Part shown: positions 23,442-31,697 of the stretch, piece after piece
How positions within the stretch are numbered: the stretch's first letter is position 1
How the letters are laid out: every line of letters begins with the position of its first letter
Assembly (NCBI RefSeq): GCF_038003045.1
Contig: NZ_JBBOOK010000001.1
Location: 1,860,001 to 1,924,000, forward strand
Length of the DNA stretch: 64,000 nt
Reading direction: 5' to 3'
DNA from: Sporosarcina sp. FSL W7-1349
GTDB taxonomy: Bacteria; Bacillota; Bacilli; Bacillales_A; Planococcaceae
Translations under genes and position numbers: made by a program
Notes under the pieces: model-generated
Database searches by the model: none
What the model saw: the letters and a program-made list of their open reading frames with translations, nothing else
Told to the model about the DNA's origin: nothing

Positions 23442-24995
23442 TTATTTCACCACATGCTCTTTCAACGAACGTCTTAAAATCTTGCCGGTCGTGTTCTTCG
23501 GCAGTTCATCCAAGAACTCGAAGTGTTTCGGAATTTTGTATTTGGCTAAACGGTCCGCGCAGTAGGCGTTCAACTGCTCGGCGTCGACGGTTTTGCCTTC
23601 CTTCAGCACTGCGAACGCGTGAACCGCTTCGCCGAAATCCGGGTCGGGCACGCCGATGACCGCCGCTTCCACGATGTCCGGATGGGCGAAGAGCACTTCT
23701 TCGACCTCGCGCGGGTAGACATTGTAGCCTCCGACGATGACGAGATCCTTCTTCCGGTCGACGATATAGAAATAGCCGTCCTCGTCACGCCTTGCCAAAT
23801 CCCCCGTATAAAGCCAGCCGTTGCGAATTGTCGCTTCCGTATCTTCCGGCATTTTATAATACCCTTTCATGACATTCGGTCCGCGGACGATCAATTCACC
23901 GACGACACCATCTGCTACTTCACTCCCCAATTCGTCCACGACTTTATTTTCAACATTGATGATCGATGTGCCGATGGAACCGGGCACGCGATCGCGGTCG
24001 AGCGGATTGAAGCAGGTAACCGGCGATGCCTCGGACAGACCATACCCTTCTGAAATCCGGACGTCGAATTTCTCCTCGAAATTATGCAGGAGCGCGACCG
24101 GCAATGAAGAGCCCCCCGAGATTGCCAGACGGATGCTCCCGAAATCAGCCGGATCGCCTTGTGGATATTGATACAGGAAATTGTACATCGTCGGTACCCC
24201 GGCGAAGACGGTCGCCTGCTGTTGCATCGCGATGGCGAACACATCGGCCGGCGAAAATTTCGGAACGAGGAGAATGGTGGCCCCCATCAAAAGCGGTGCA
24301 TTGACGACAACTGTCAGCGCGAACACGTGGAACACCGGAAGCGTCGCGATGATCCGGTCATCTTCAGAGAATCCGAGATAATCACCGACATCCCGCGCAT
24401 TGGAATATAAATTCTTATGCGTCAGCATCGCGCCTTTCGGACGCCCGGTCGTGCCGGACGTATACAAGATGACAGCGGTTTCATCTTCCTCAACGGCAAC
24501 TGGGGCGACATCGGGCCGGCCTTTGGCAATCAAACTTGAAAAAGCATGAACTTTTCCCTTCGCTGCATCTGGCAAAACAGCCAATTTTGCTGGAGTGTCC
24601 GGTTCGGTTTCACAAATGATGTAGTGGGCAATCGCTGGAAAAGTGTCCGCCGCTTGTTCAACGAGCGGCAATAACAGATCGAGCGCGATGACTGCCTTGG
24701 CGTCACTGTTATGTAAAATGTAGGAAATTTCATCCGGTGTATAAATCGGATTCACCGGAATGGCCGTAGCTCCGATTCGCATCGTCGCATAAAGCGAAAT
24801 CAAAAAATGCGGCGTATTCCCAAGAAGAAATGCAACATGGTCCCCTCTCCCGACACCCAAATCCTGCAGCGCCGAAGCAAACATGGAGACAGATTGATCA
24901 AACTCGGCATACGATGTATCCTTCCCCATGAAATGGTACGCCGTCTTCCCAGGTTGTGTCATCGCCGTCTCCTGTACCCGTGAAACTAAATTCAT
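23442..24995 (-). CDS. Long-chain fatty acid-CoA ligase
   Basis: An acyl-adenylate-forming enzyme of 517 residues that activates fatty acids with CoA for beta-oxidation or lipid synthesis. Motifs: P-loop ILYTSGTTGRPKGAMLTHKN, GYGLSEASPVTCFNP, the adenylate motif LYTGDLARRDEDGYFYIVDR, hinge KDLVIVGGYNVYPREVEE, and the C-terminal lysine motif TGKILRR. It resembles YhfL/LcfB of B. subtilis. The ATG at 24995 (MNLVSRVQETAM) is preferred to the in-frame start at 25034, which lies inside a FadR-like operator. A FadR-type dyad suggests repression relieved by long-chain acyl-CoA. Confidence 0.92.
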   Translation of the reverse strand: MNLVSRVQETAMTQPGKTAYHFMGKDTSYAEFDQSVSMFASALQDLGVGRGDHVAFLLGNTPHFLISLYATMRIGATAIPVNPIYTPDEISYILHNSDAKAVIALDLLLPLVEQAADTFPAIAHYIICETEPDTPAKLAVLPDAAKGKVHAFSSLIAKGRPDVAPVAVEEDETAVILYTSGTTGRPKGAMLTHKNLYSNARDVGDYLGFSEDDRIIATLPVFHVFALTVVVNAPLLMGATILLVPKFSPADVFAIAMQQQATVFAGVPTMYNFLYQYPQGDPADFGSIRLAISGGSSLPVALLHNFEEKFDVRISEGYGLSEASPVTCFNPLDRDRVPGSIGTSIINVENKVVDELGSEVADGVVGELIVRGPNVMKGYYKMPEDTEATIRNGWLYTGDLARRDEDGYFYIVDRKKDLVIVGGYNVYPREVEEVLFAHPDIVEAAVIGVPDPDFGEAVHAFAVLKEGKTVDAEQLNAYCADRLAKYKIPKHFEFLDELPKNTTGKILRRSLKEHVVK

Positions 24996-25015
24996 CTCCT
25001 CATCCCCTTTATCAT

Positions 25016-25033
25016 TGAATGAACAGTCATTCA
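25016..25033. promoter_or_regulatory. FadR-like operator
   Basis: A perfect dyad TGAATGA-ACAG-TCATTCA, 20 bp upstream of the acyl-CoA ligase start. It matches the B. subtilis FadR (YsiA) box pattern TGAATGA-N4-TCATTCA. Function is inferred from the match and from the fatty-acid gene beside it. Confidence 0.75.
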
Positions 25034-25210
25034 TTTATACATCAAAAACATTATATAAGAAAAGTTCAGAAAATACAACCTTCTCTTTTTAAGTGCTTTA
25101 GGGGAATGAATGATTACGGGTTTGGTAGGGTGAAATTTTATACTAATATAGTGGAAGGGTGGAGTGCGGAAATGGTATCAGCCCATGGGAATTTTCGGAG
25201 CTACTCGGGA

Positions 25211-25370
25211 GGTATCAGTGTTTCACTCAAGTTATCAGCACTCCACCCAAGTTATCAGCAATCCGCTCAAGTTATCAGCACTCCGCCCAAGTTATCAGCA
25301 ATCCACTCAAGTTATCAGCAATCCACTCAAGTTATCAGCACTCCGACCCAGTTATCAGCAACCCCACCCC
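25211..25370. repeat. Array E: 20-bp period, core GTTATCAGCA
   Basis: Eight units start every 20 bp from 25211 to 25351. The core is GTTATCAGCA followed by (C/A)TCC(A/G)(C/A)(C/T)CAA, so these are the best-conserved repeats in the window. A degenerate copy with TATCAG lies at 25175. The word and period match array B. The array sits between the ligase start region and the 3' end of the BceB-like permease gene. Confidence 0.92.
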
Positions 25371-25425
25371 ATTCTCCCCCGCCTACCCCGCCCCGGCATC
25401 CGGAGCAGGCCCACCTGCTCTTCAT

Positions 25426-27354
25426 TCAACCCGCCGCTTTAATATGAACCAAATAGCGCCAGCGGATCAGGTAGAAATAGAGCACTTGCATAACGGCGAA
25501 GCCGGCGAGGACGATGGTGAGTTCCTTGACGATCGAGATTTCGGCAAGGGCGTCCCAGATCACTTGCAAGGACAGGAACGCGAAGGAGCTGTGGGCGAAT
25601 GCCACGCCCCACGGGAAGAAGAATTGTGGGATGAGCTGCCGGTTGACGACTTTCTTCACTTCCCGGTCGGTGATGCCCATTCGGCGGAGGACGTCGAACT
25701 GTTTCCGGTCGCGATCGAGCGATGTATAGAGCCGGAAATAGATGAAACTCCCAGCTGCCAGGAAAAATACCGCTGCGAGCAGCAGCCCGATGAACAGCAA
25801 TAACGAGAAGGTCGTCCGGATGACCGAGTAATTCAAACCCGGATTTTCAAAGGAATACAACAATTGGTCGCTCGTCCCGGATAGGAAAGAGTCCGTCGCC
25901 CTCGCCTCGATGAGCAGCCCGACGTTTTTCGTCTCCTGCCATTCCGGCACATTGAACGCATAATAGGTAAACGCCTTCAATTCCTTTGCCGGCCCACTAT
26001 CCGCCACGATATTATAATCCACATCGTTCAAAATGATGGCATTCATACCCATCGAATATGCGGAAAACAAATGATGCGGATAGGCTCCTGCGATTTCCAC
26101 CCGGACCCCGCTCTCTTCCAAAACCGTCTGGACCCGCCGATCTGCCAACTGCTCGTATGAAGAGATCGACGGCGGCAAAAAGAGCGCCTCTCCTTTTTCC
26201 AAGTCCATCGCTTCATAGTCGAATGATCCGGCAAGCAAATCGATATCCGATTGTTTTAGAATTCTAACCGAGTTATTGGTGAAGGAAGACTTCTGCTCCA
26301 GCACATCGAATTTGACGAGCGAATACTCGATCTCCTCCTCGTGCAACTCCCTGACGAGCCGCTTCATATGCTCACCTTCGAGTTCATTCCCGATTTCACT
26401 CTTATAAACCAAGCCGAGCGGGTGCATTTCCCGGTACTGCGAGGCGAATGAAGTGAGGGAGGCCAAAATCCCGACCGACATGAATGCGATGGTCGACACG
26501 ATAGAGACAATAAAAAACATCCGGGCATTTTCCCGTAGCCGTACGACGCCTTCCGAAATGGAGAGCAACCAGAAATGATGCCAATAGAGACGCTTCCGTC
26601 TTCGGATTTTATGGAGCACCATCGGCAAGGAATCGGTGAAAAACAAATACGTCCCGATCGTTGCTAGCGGCGGCAATAAAAAAAGGAGCCCGATGACGAT
26701 CGAATGCGATGTCAATGCAGCCATCGTATAGGACAACACCAGCAGCAAAATACCGATGTATGCCCGAGCGGGGCTGTAACCATCCGCTTCCCCTGTTTCA
26801 TGTTGGAGAAGATCTGCCACTTGTCCGGTCCGAATGAAAATCGGCGCAACCCACGAAATGATTACGAACAAACTTAGGAAAACCCCGACCGTCAATGCAA
26901 ACGGCTTCCACGAAAGGTACAGAGGCAACGCTGGCAGCATGACAATGTTTTTCACAATCATGAAGAAGAACTTGGAAAACATATAGCCTAGGAACGTCCC
27001 CGCCAAGATAGATCCTGTCCCGATGATCATCGTTTCGATGAAAATGAGACGGTGCAATTGCTTTTTCGCCATTCCCAAATGGAGCAAAATGCCGAATTCC
27101 TTCGTACGCGCCTGCAAAAAGGCCCGCATCGAATAAAACAAGAAAAACAACGTGAAAATATAGAGGATGATTTGAGCGGTGATCATCCCCGATTTGGCAA
27201 TCTCCTGAACAAACCGGTTTTCGATGGACGGGTGGAACAGCAACATCGAATAGAGGAAAAAGACCATGACCGAAAAGACGCTCGCCATAAAAAATGCTGC
27301 GTAGATCCGGCTGTTCCGGACGACGTTACGGTAAGCGAACTGACGAAAGATCAT
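25426..27354 (-). CDS. BceB-type FtsX-like ABC transporter permease
   Basis: Permease of an antimicrobial-peptide resistance transporter. The 642-residue product has ten likely membrane spans and one large extracytoplasmic domain (about residues 310-520) after span 7. That BceB-type architecture serves for sensing and removing peptide antibiotics that target lipid II cycle intermediates. The start is MIFRQFAYRNVVRN at 27354 (or MSM at 27360), overlapping the ATPase gene by about 28 bp. It closes the operon response regulator, kinase, ATPase, permease. No terminator is obvious before array E. Specific substrates cannot be assigned. Confidence 0.88.
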   Translation of the reverse strand: MIFRQFAYRNVVRNSRIYAAFFMASVFSVMVFFLYSMLLFHPSIENRFVQEIAKSGMITAQIILYIFTLFFLFYSMRAFLQARTKEFGILLHLGMAKKQLHRLIFIETMIIGTGSILAGTFLGYMFSKFFFMIVKNIVMLPALPLYLSWKPFALTVGVFLSLFVIISWVAPIFIRTGQVADLLQHETGEADGYSPARAYIGILLLVLSYTMAALTSHSIVIGLLFLLPPLATIGTYLFFTDSLPMVLHKIRRRKRLYWHHFWLLSISEGVVRLRENARMFFIVSIVSTIAFMSVGILASLTSFASQYREMHPLGLVYKSEIGNELEGEHMKRLVRELHEEEIEYSLVKFDVLEQKSSFTNNSVRILKQSDIDLLAGSFDYEAMDLEKGEALFLPPSISSYEQLADRRVQTVLEESGVRVEIAGAYPHHLFSAYSMGMNAIILNDVDYNIVADSGPAKELKAFTYYAFNVPEWQETKNVGLLIEARATDSFLSGTSDQLLYSFENPGLNYSVIRTTFSLLLFIGLLLAAVFFLAAGSFIYFRLYTSLDRDRKQFDVLRRMGITDREVKKVVNRQLIPQFFFPWGVAFAHSSFAFLSLQVIWDALAEISIVKELTIVLAGFAVMQVLYFYLIRWRYLVHIKAAG

Positions 27355-28108
27355 GGACATCCCCCCCGAGAAGAGACAGCACATTTAAAATGCGTTGGAA
27401 AAACGTCCGTCTCCGCTCATCTTTATAGATTTCATTGAAAAATTCGCCGTCTTTGATGAACAATACACGGTCGCAATAACTTGCGGCAATGGGATCATGT
27501 GTCACCATGATGACCGTCGTTTTTTCAGACTCGTTGATGCCTCCCAACAGTTCGAGAACATCCTTTGCCGATTTTGAATCCAGATTACCTGTCGGTTCAT
27601 CCGCCAAAATGATTTTCGGCTTATGGATCAACGCCCGACCAATCGCCGTCCGTTGTGCCTGTCCCCCCGATAATTCATCCGGGCGCCGATTCAGAATGGC
27701 TGTCAGATCCAGGCGTTTCGCTAACTCCTCGACCCGACCTTCCATCTCTTGCAGCGACAAGCCGTCCAATGTGAGCGGCAGCACGAGGTTCTCTTCCACC
27801 GTCAGCATATGGAGCAGGTTGATATCCTGGAAAACGAACCCGAGATTGCGTCGCCTGAACAGGGCGAGTTCATTCGACCCTAACGTTTCTGGCTCGATGC
27901 CGTCGATCACTACCCGGCCGTATGTTGGCACGTCGATTGTCGAAATGAGGTTCAGCAGCGTCGTCTTGCCGCTCCCCGAAGGACCCATCACGGCGACGAA
28001 CTCCCCTTCTTCCACTTCAAAGTCCAAGCGGTTCAACGCCCGGTGCATCACTTTGCTTTCATAGATCTTCGTCACTTCCGTCAAGTCGACGATTGGTCTT
28101 CGCTCCAT
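27326..28108 (-). CDS. BceA-type ABC transporter ATP-binding protein
   Basis: ATPase of the peptide-resistance transporter, 260 residues. Walker A is VMGPSGSGKTTLLNLI, the signature LSGGQAQRTAIGRALI, Walker B KIILADEPTGNLDSKSAKDV, and the H-loop MVTHDPIAASYCDRVLFI. The C-terminal tail FFQRILNVLSLLGGDVHDLS is typical of BceA/YxdL proteins. The ATG at 28108 follows GGAGG and overlaps the kinase gene by 50 bp, which is rather long for this family and suggests tight coupling. Confidence 0.9.
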   Translation of the reverse strand: MERRPIVDLTEVTKIYESKVMHRALNRLDFEVEEGEFVAVMGPSGSGKTTLLNLISTIDVPTYGRVVIDGIEPETLGSNELALFRRRNLGFVFQDINLLHMLTVEENLVLPLTLDGLSLQEMEGRVEELAKRLDLTAILNRRPDELSGGQAQRTAIGRALIHKPKIILADEPTGNLDSKSAKDVLELLGGINESEKTTVIMVTHDPIAASYCDRVLFIKDGEFFNEIYKDERRRTFFQRILNVLSLLGGDVHDLSSVRLP

Positions 28109-29111
28109 CAACCGCTCCACCTCCTCCGTTTTCGAACACAATCGACACCGTCGTTCCAATTCCAAGTTCCGACTCCATCGTCAACAGATGTCCCAACCGC
28201 TCACATACTTCCGACGCGATATAGAGGCCCATTCCTGTTGATTCTCCGGTTAACCGGCCGTTTTCTCCAGTGAAAAAAGCTTTCGTCACCCGTTTTAGAT
28301 CGGATGCCGGAATCCCGACCCCTTCATCCCGGATGGAAAGTTTCACGCCCGCTTCCACTTTTTCTGCCGTCAGGAAGACTCGTTTCCCTTTATCAAACGT
28401 ATATTTGACCGCATTCGTGATGAACTGCCCAATGACAATTTTCATCCATTTCGCGTCGGTCGCCACGACAAAATCCGAACCGATTAAAATGACTGGAAAC
28501 ACCCCGTTGGCAATGAACAGCCGTTTATGTTCCGTAACGAGTTCTTGAACGAGGTTCAACAGAGGGACCTGCTCGATCCGCATATCTTCTTCAAACGTCT
28601 CCAAGCGTGCATTGACGAGCACCGACTCCAGGCCCCGACGAATTTTATCCACTTCCTCGTTGATGCTGGCCCGATCCAGTTCGCCTTCTTCCTGTAACAA
28701 CAGGCCGATGACGGAGATCGGTGTCTTCATCTGATGCACCCACTGGTTCATAAAATGCAGCTGTCGGTGCTGCGACGCGTACAGCGCCTGGACCTCCGCC
28801 TGATACAGCTTGTACAATTGACGGGTGAATTCCGTTGTCTGCCGATGTTCCGGCGTCTGGACATGCCGGATCAGCGCATCCTCCATCTTCACCGGCTTAC
28901 GCGTAATCGCCGCATAGAACGACCGCCGCATGATCAGCTTGCCGGCCAAATAGCTCGCCGTCAGCAAGATGCTGATGCTGATGGAGTAAATGGCTGTGTT
29001 ATAGTTCCGAAATCCGTCAAGCCAATACAGCAGCAAGATGAACAGGACGAGGACCATTTGAAAAATGAGGAATGATACATGGTCCCGCAAGAAAAGAGTG
29101 ATCTTTTTCAT
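28059..29111 (-). CDS. BceS-type intramembrane-sensing histidine kinase
   Basis: A 350-residue kinase with two N-terminal membrane helices (about residues 13-29 and 40-57) and almost no extracytoplasmic loop, the hallmark of BceS kinases that rely on the transporter for sensing. The phospho-acceptor region is NQWVHQMKTPISVIGLLLQE. The ATPase domain has VIGQFITNAVKYTFDKGKR, IRDEGVGIPASDL and GMGLYIASEVCERLG. The ATG overlaps the response-regulator stop by 4 bp. It should phosphorylate the regulator encoded just upstream. Confidence 0.9.
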   Translation of the reverse strand: MKKITLFLRDHVSFLIFQMVLVLFILLLYWLDGFRNYNTAIYSISISILLTASYLAGKLIMRRSFYAAITRKPVKMEDALIRHVQTPEHRQTTEFTRQLYKLYQAEVQALYASQHRQLHFMNQWVHQMKTPISVIGLLLQEEGELDRASINEEVDKIRRGLESVLVNARLETFEEDMRIEQVPLLNLVQELVTEHKRLFIANGVFPVILIGSDFVVATDAKWMKIVIGQFITNAVKYTFDKGKRVFLTAEKVEAGVKLSIRDEGVGIPASDLKRVTKAFFTGENGRLTGESTGMGLYIASEVCERLGHLLTMESELGIGTTVSIVFENGGGGAVDGAKTNRRLDGSDEDL

Positions 29112-29812
29112 GCTTCCTCCGGCGCGAGCAGGAACCGATAGCCCGCGCCCCGCACCGTTTCGATCGAGGAGCGGATGCCGTAATCGGCCAGTTTTTTCCG
29201 CACCCGCGTCATATTGACATTCAATGTGTTTTCATCGACAAAGGTCTGGTCGTCCCAAAGTTCCTCCAGCAACGTTTCGCGGGACACCACTTTCGGCGAC
29301 GCCTCCAACAGCAAGTTCAGCACGATGCACTCCTTCTTTTGAAGCGGCACGACTTGGTCGCGGAGATGCAATTCCATCCGCTCGATATATAAAGTCAACA
29401 AGCCCAGTTTCACAGTCCGTTCGCTTTGATTCGGCGCGTATTCCCCGAACGAACGGCGCAAATGGCTTCTTATCTTGGCAAGGACGATTTCGTAATGGAA
29501 AGGTTTCGTAATGAAGTCATCGCCGCCATTCTCCAATGCAAATACCTGATCCATATCTCCCGACCGCGCGGAAATGAACAGGATCGGACACGTCGTATGC
29601 TGGCGCAACTGACGGCACCAATAATACCCGTCGTACGACGGCAAATTGATATCCAACAAAATCAAATGCGGATCAAATGCCAAGCACTCCTCCGTCACCC
29701 GGTCGAAATCCTCGATCACCGCAACGTCATATTGATATTTCCGCAACGTATCCGCCAACAACTGCGCAATTTTTCGATCATCTTCCACAATGAAAATCCG
29801 CTGATTCTCCAT
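29108..29812 (-). CDS. BceR-type response regulator
   Basis: An OmpR/PhoB-family regulator of 234 residues. The receiver domain has the acidic pair near the N-terminus (FIVEDDRKI), the phospho-acceptor in HLILLDINLPSYDG, and the Lys in GGDDFITKPFHYEI. The winged-helix domain follows, with ECIVLNLLLEASPKVVSRET and VNMTRVRKKLADYG. It heads the four-gene operon and likely activates a transporter promoter on peptide stress. The ATG follows AAAGGGG. Confidence 0.92.
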   Translation of the reverse strand: MENQRIFIVEDDRKIAQLLADTLRKYQYDVAVIEDFDRVTEECLAFDPHLILLDINLPSYDGYYWCRQLRQHTTCPILFISARSGDMDQVFALENGGDDFITKPFHYEIVLAKIRSHLRRSFGEYAPNQSERTVKLGLLTLYIERMELHLRDQVVPLQKKECIVLNLLLEASPKVVSRETLLEELWDDQTFVDENTLNVNMTRVRKKLADYGIRSSIETVRGAGYRFLLAPEEA

Positions 29813-29903
29813 CTTCCAAATCCCCTTTCACTCTCCCTCTAGTATAACGTATATCGCGGGGCGGGTTGTATTGGGAGATGGGGGTGGGTGGGAATTGGAG
29901 TGG

Positions 29904-30092
29904 GACAGGGGCGGAAGAACATGGGTATGGGCGGAGAGACACGAATTTTGAGCGCGGGGCCATGAGGTATGGGCGCAGGAACAAGACTTATGAGCACGGA
30001 ATTACGGGTGATGAGCGCGGGAACAGGACTTATGAGCATGAAAATACGAGGTATGAGCGGAGGAACAGGACTTATGAGCACCGTACAACGAG
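29904..30092. repeat. Array F: 21-bp period, alternating units, core TTATGAGC
   Basis: Nine units at exact 21-bp steps (29904, 29925, 29946 to 30072) carry the core (G/T)TATGAGC(G/A). From 29967 on, units alternate: one type continues GGAACA(G/A)GAC, the other ends TACGAG or similar, giving a 42-bp dimer period. It lies between the response-regulator promoter region and the terminator of lplA. The core is shared with array H. Confidence 0.9.
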
Positions 30093-30129
30093 CGAGCCAC
30101 CCGCAACCGCCATCTCGCCCAATTCAAAA

Positions 30130-30149
30130 CGCCCGACAATCGTCGGGCG
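30130..30149 (-). terminator. Terminator after lipoate ligase
   Basis: Stem CGCCCGAC / GTCGGGCG with an AAT(C) loop; the minus-strand 3' side reads GTTTTGAATT. About 14 bp beyond the lplA stop. Confidence 0.7.
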
Positions 30150-30162
30150 CTTCCAAATCCTA

Positions 30163-31161
30163 TCAATAAATCAATTGCAAAAACTCTTCCTTCGTAATGC
30201 CACCCAAATACATCGGGATATCGACATGATTCAGCGCTTCGCTAATCGCTTTGCGGTCGTATTGGACGCCCTTCAGACTATCCTCGATCACCGCGACTTC
30301 GCCGACGCCGAAAAAGTCTCCGTAAATATGAGCATCTTCGATCAGACCTTTATTCACTTGCAGGCGGATATCCAGGCTGCCGACCGGGAATCGATGGGAG
30401 TGCTGCATATTGAACTTCGGCGACTTGCCATAGTTCCAATCCCAATTCGCATAGCGTTCCGCGGAAAGTTCGCGGATGTTCGCCCAATCCTCTTCGGTCA
30501 ATTCCGCATATTGGATGTTTTTCTCTCCGTCGAAAATCGACTTCAGGACTTCCAGCCGGAACTGCTCAATCGTCATTGGCTCCGGCAAGAATTCGGAAAT
30601 GTTCGCAACCCGGCTGCGGATCGACTTGATGCCCTTCGATTCGATTTTATCCTTTCGCACCCGTAGCGCTTTAACAACACGATCCATTTCTGTATCAAAC
30701 AACAATGTTCCGTGGCTGAACATTCTTCCGTTCGTTGCAAATTGGGCATTTCCTGAAATCTTCCGGCCGTCAATTAAAATATCATTGCGTCCTTCCAACT
30801 TCGCCTCCACGCCCAACTCAGCCAACGCTTTGACGACAGGCTCCGTGAACTTCTTGAAATTCCGGAATGAATCCCCGTCATCTTTTGTGATGAAACTGAA
30901 ATTCAAATTGCCAAGGTCATGATACACTGCTCCCCCGCCGGACAGACGGCGCACGACATGGATTCCGTTCGCATCTACATATTCTGTGTCGATCTCTTCC
31001 ACAGTGTTCTGGTTTCTCCCGATGATGATCGACGGTTCATTAATATAGAACAGCAGGAACGCATCCTTCTCGACGTCCATCGTTTTCAACACATATTCTT
31101 CGATCGCCAGGTTGATGCGCGGATCGGTAATTCCTTTATTATCAACGAAATACAAGATCAT
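30163..31161 (-). CDS. lplJ: Lipoate-protein ligase A (LplJ-like)
   Basis: Attaches free lipoate, via lipoyl-AMP, to the lipoyl domains of 2-oxoacid dehydrogenases and GcvH. The 332-residue product begins MILYFVDNKGITDPRINLAI and has the catalytic-fold motifs IIGRNQNTVEEI, VVRRLSGGGAVYHDLGNLNF, GRNDILIDGRKISGNAQ and the adenylate lysine region SHGTLLFDTEM. The C-terminal accessory domain covers about residues 245-330. The start at 31161 gives the family-like N-terminus although GGAG is only 2-3 nt away; an ATG nine codons upstream is possible. The neighbouring YhfH-like genes match the B. subtilis yhfH-yhfJ neighbourhood. Confidence 0.93.
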   Translation of the reverse strand: MILYFVDNKGITDPRINLAIEEYVLKTMDVEKDAFLLFYINEPSIIIGRNQNTVEEIDTEYVDANGIHVVRRLSGGGAVYHDLGNLNFSFITKDDGDSFRNFKKFTEPVVKALAELGVEAKLEGRNDILIDGRKISGNAQFATNGRMFSHGTLLFDTEMDRVVKALRVRKDKIESKGIKSIRSRVANISEFLPEPMTIEQFRLEVLKSIFDGEKNIQYAELTEEDWANIRELSAERYANWDWNYGKSPKFNMQHSHRFPVGSLDIRLQVNKGLIEDAHIYGDFFGVGEVAVIEDSLKGVQYDRKAISEALNHVDIPMYLGGITKEEFLQLIY

Positions 31162-31250
31162 CGCTCCTTCTATCGGTGATGCTTCCATTTTACCATTCCG
31201 GCCTGAAAAGCACCTCTTTCAAAACTTTTCAGAAATAATTAAAAAAACCG

Positions 31251-31301
31251 TTGACATTCTACTCGCTGTTATAATACACTACTAATAACAACGATAGTTA
31301 T
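31251..31301 (+). promoter_or_regulatory. Promoter and dyad upstream of yhfH-like genes
   Basis: TTGACA (31251) and TATAAT (31270) are separated by only 13 bp, a sub-optimal gap that often marks activator dependence. Downstream lies the imperfect dyad ATAAC-N7-GTTAT (31285-31301), a possible operator near the start site. No regulator can be named. Confidence 0.45.
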
Positions 31302-31330
31302 ACAACAAACCACGAGAGGAGATGAGAGCT

Positions 31331-31456
31331 ATGCTTGAAAACGTCATCGAATTTTTCAAGAACCTACCCGCAAAAGTCTGCACATCTTGTGGTGAGGAAA
31401 TCGAGGAACAACATGAGTGCTACGGAAATCAATGCGATTCTTGCAACATTCTCTAA
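31331..31456 (+). CDS. YhfH family cysteine-rich mini-protein, copy 1
   Basis: A 41-residue protein too short for most gene finders. It starts MLENVIEFFKNLPAKVC and has five cysteines as CTSC, EC and CDSC (positions 17, 20, 30, 35, 38), which suggests one zinc knuckle. The sequence matches the YhfH family from memory, whose function is unknown. GAGGAG lies about 10 nt ahead of the ATG. A second copy follows after 70 bp. Confidence 0.85.
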   Translation: MLENVIEFFKNLPAKVCTSCGEEIEEQHECYGNQCDSCNIL

Positions 31457-31526
31457 CTTACAACTATGCCAGTGAAACGACTGTACCCATACACGGAAAT
31501 TTGAAATGAAAAGGGAGCGACTTGTT

Positions 31527-31652
31527 ATGATCACAAATATCATCGAATTCTTTAAAAACCTGCCAACGAAAATCTGCGTATCATGCGGAGAAGAAATCGA
31601 AGAGCAGCACGAGTGCTACGGCAACAAATGCGACGCTTGCAATATCCTATAA
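31527..31652 (+). CDS. YhfH family cysteine-rich mini-protein, copy 2
   Basis: A 41-residue tandem paralogue of the previous gene, identical at 33 of 41 positions by my alignment. It shares IEFFKNLP, SCGEEIEEQHECYGN and the five cysteines. Its own ribosome binding site (AAGGGAG) precedes the ATG by 7-8 nt, and a strong terminator follows. The pair is probably cotranscribed. Conservation of the cysteine framework with drift elsewhere suggests both copies are functional. Confidence 0.85.
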   Translation: MITNIIEFFKNLPTKICVSCGEEIEEQHECYGNKCDACNIL

Positions 31653-31660
31653 GATTAATA

Positions 31661-31697
31661 AACAGCTACAGGACATCCGCCTGTAGCTGTTTTTTCA
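31661..31697 (+). terminator. Bidirectional terminator, yhfH-like / GDPD genes
   Basis: Perfect 12-bp stem AACAGCTACAGG / CCTGTAGCTGTT with a 7-nt loop and Ts, lying between the convergent yhfH-like and GDPD genes. Confidence 0.85.

Noticed and set aside
25211..25370. DNA uptake sequence cluster, given the competence genes nearby
   Set aside because: Uptake words are scattered singly or as inverted pairs, use one genome-wide word and are known from Gram-negative groups. Here there are several words in phased arrays. Kept only as a remote idea.
25211..25370. Rho utilisation sites with spaced C-rich words
   Set aside because: In array E the RNA from the upstream permease gene would be the G-rich strand, which does not suit Rho binding. 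The strand bias is not consistent between arrays.
28109..28165. Upstream start for the BceA-type ATPase at 28165
   Set aside because: The ATG at 28108 has a strong GGAGG and gives the family-typical N-terminus.
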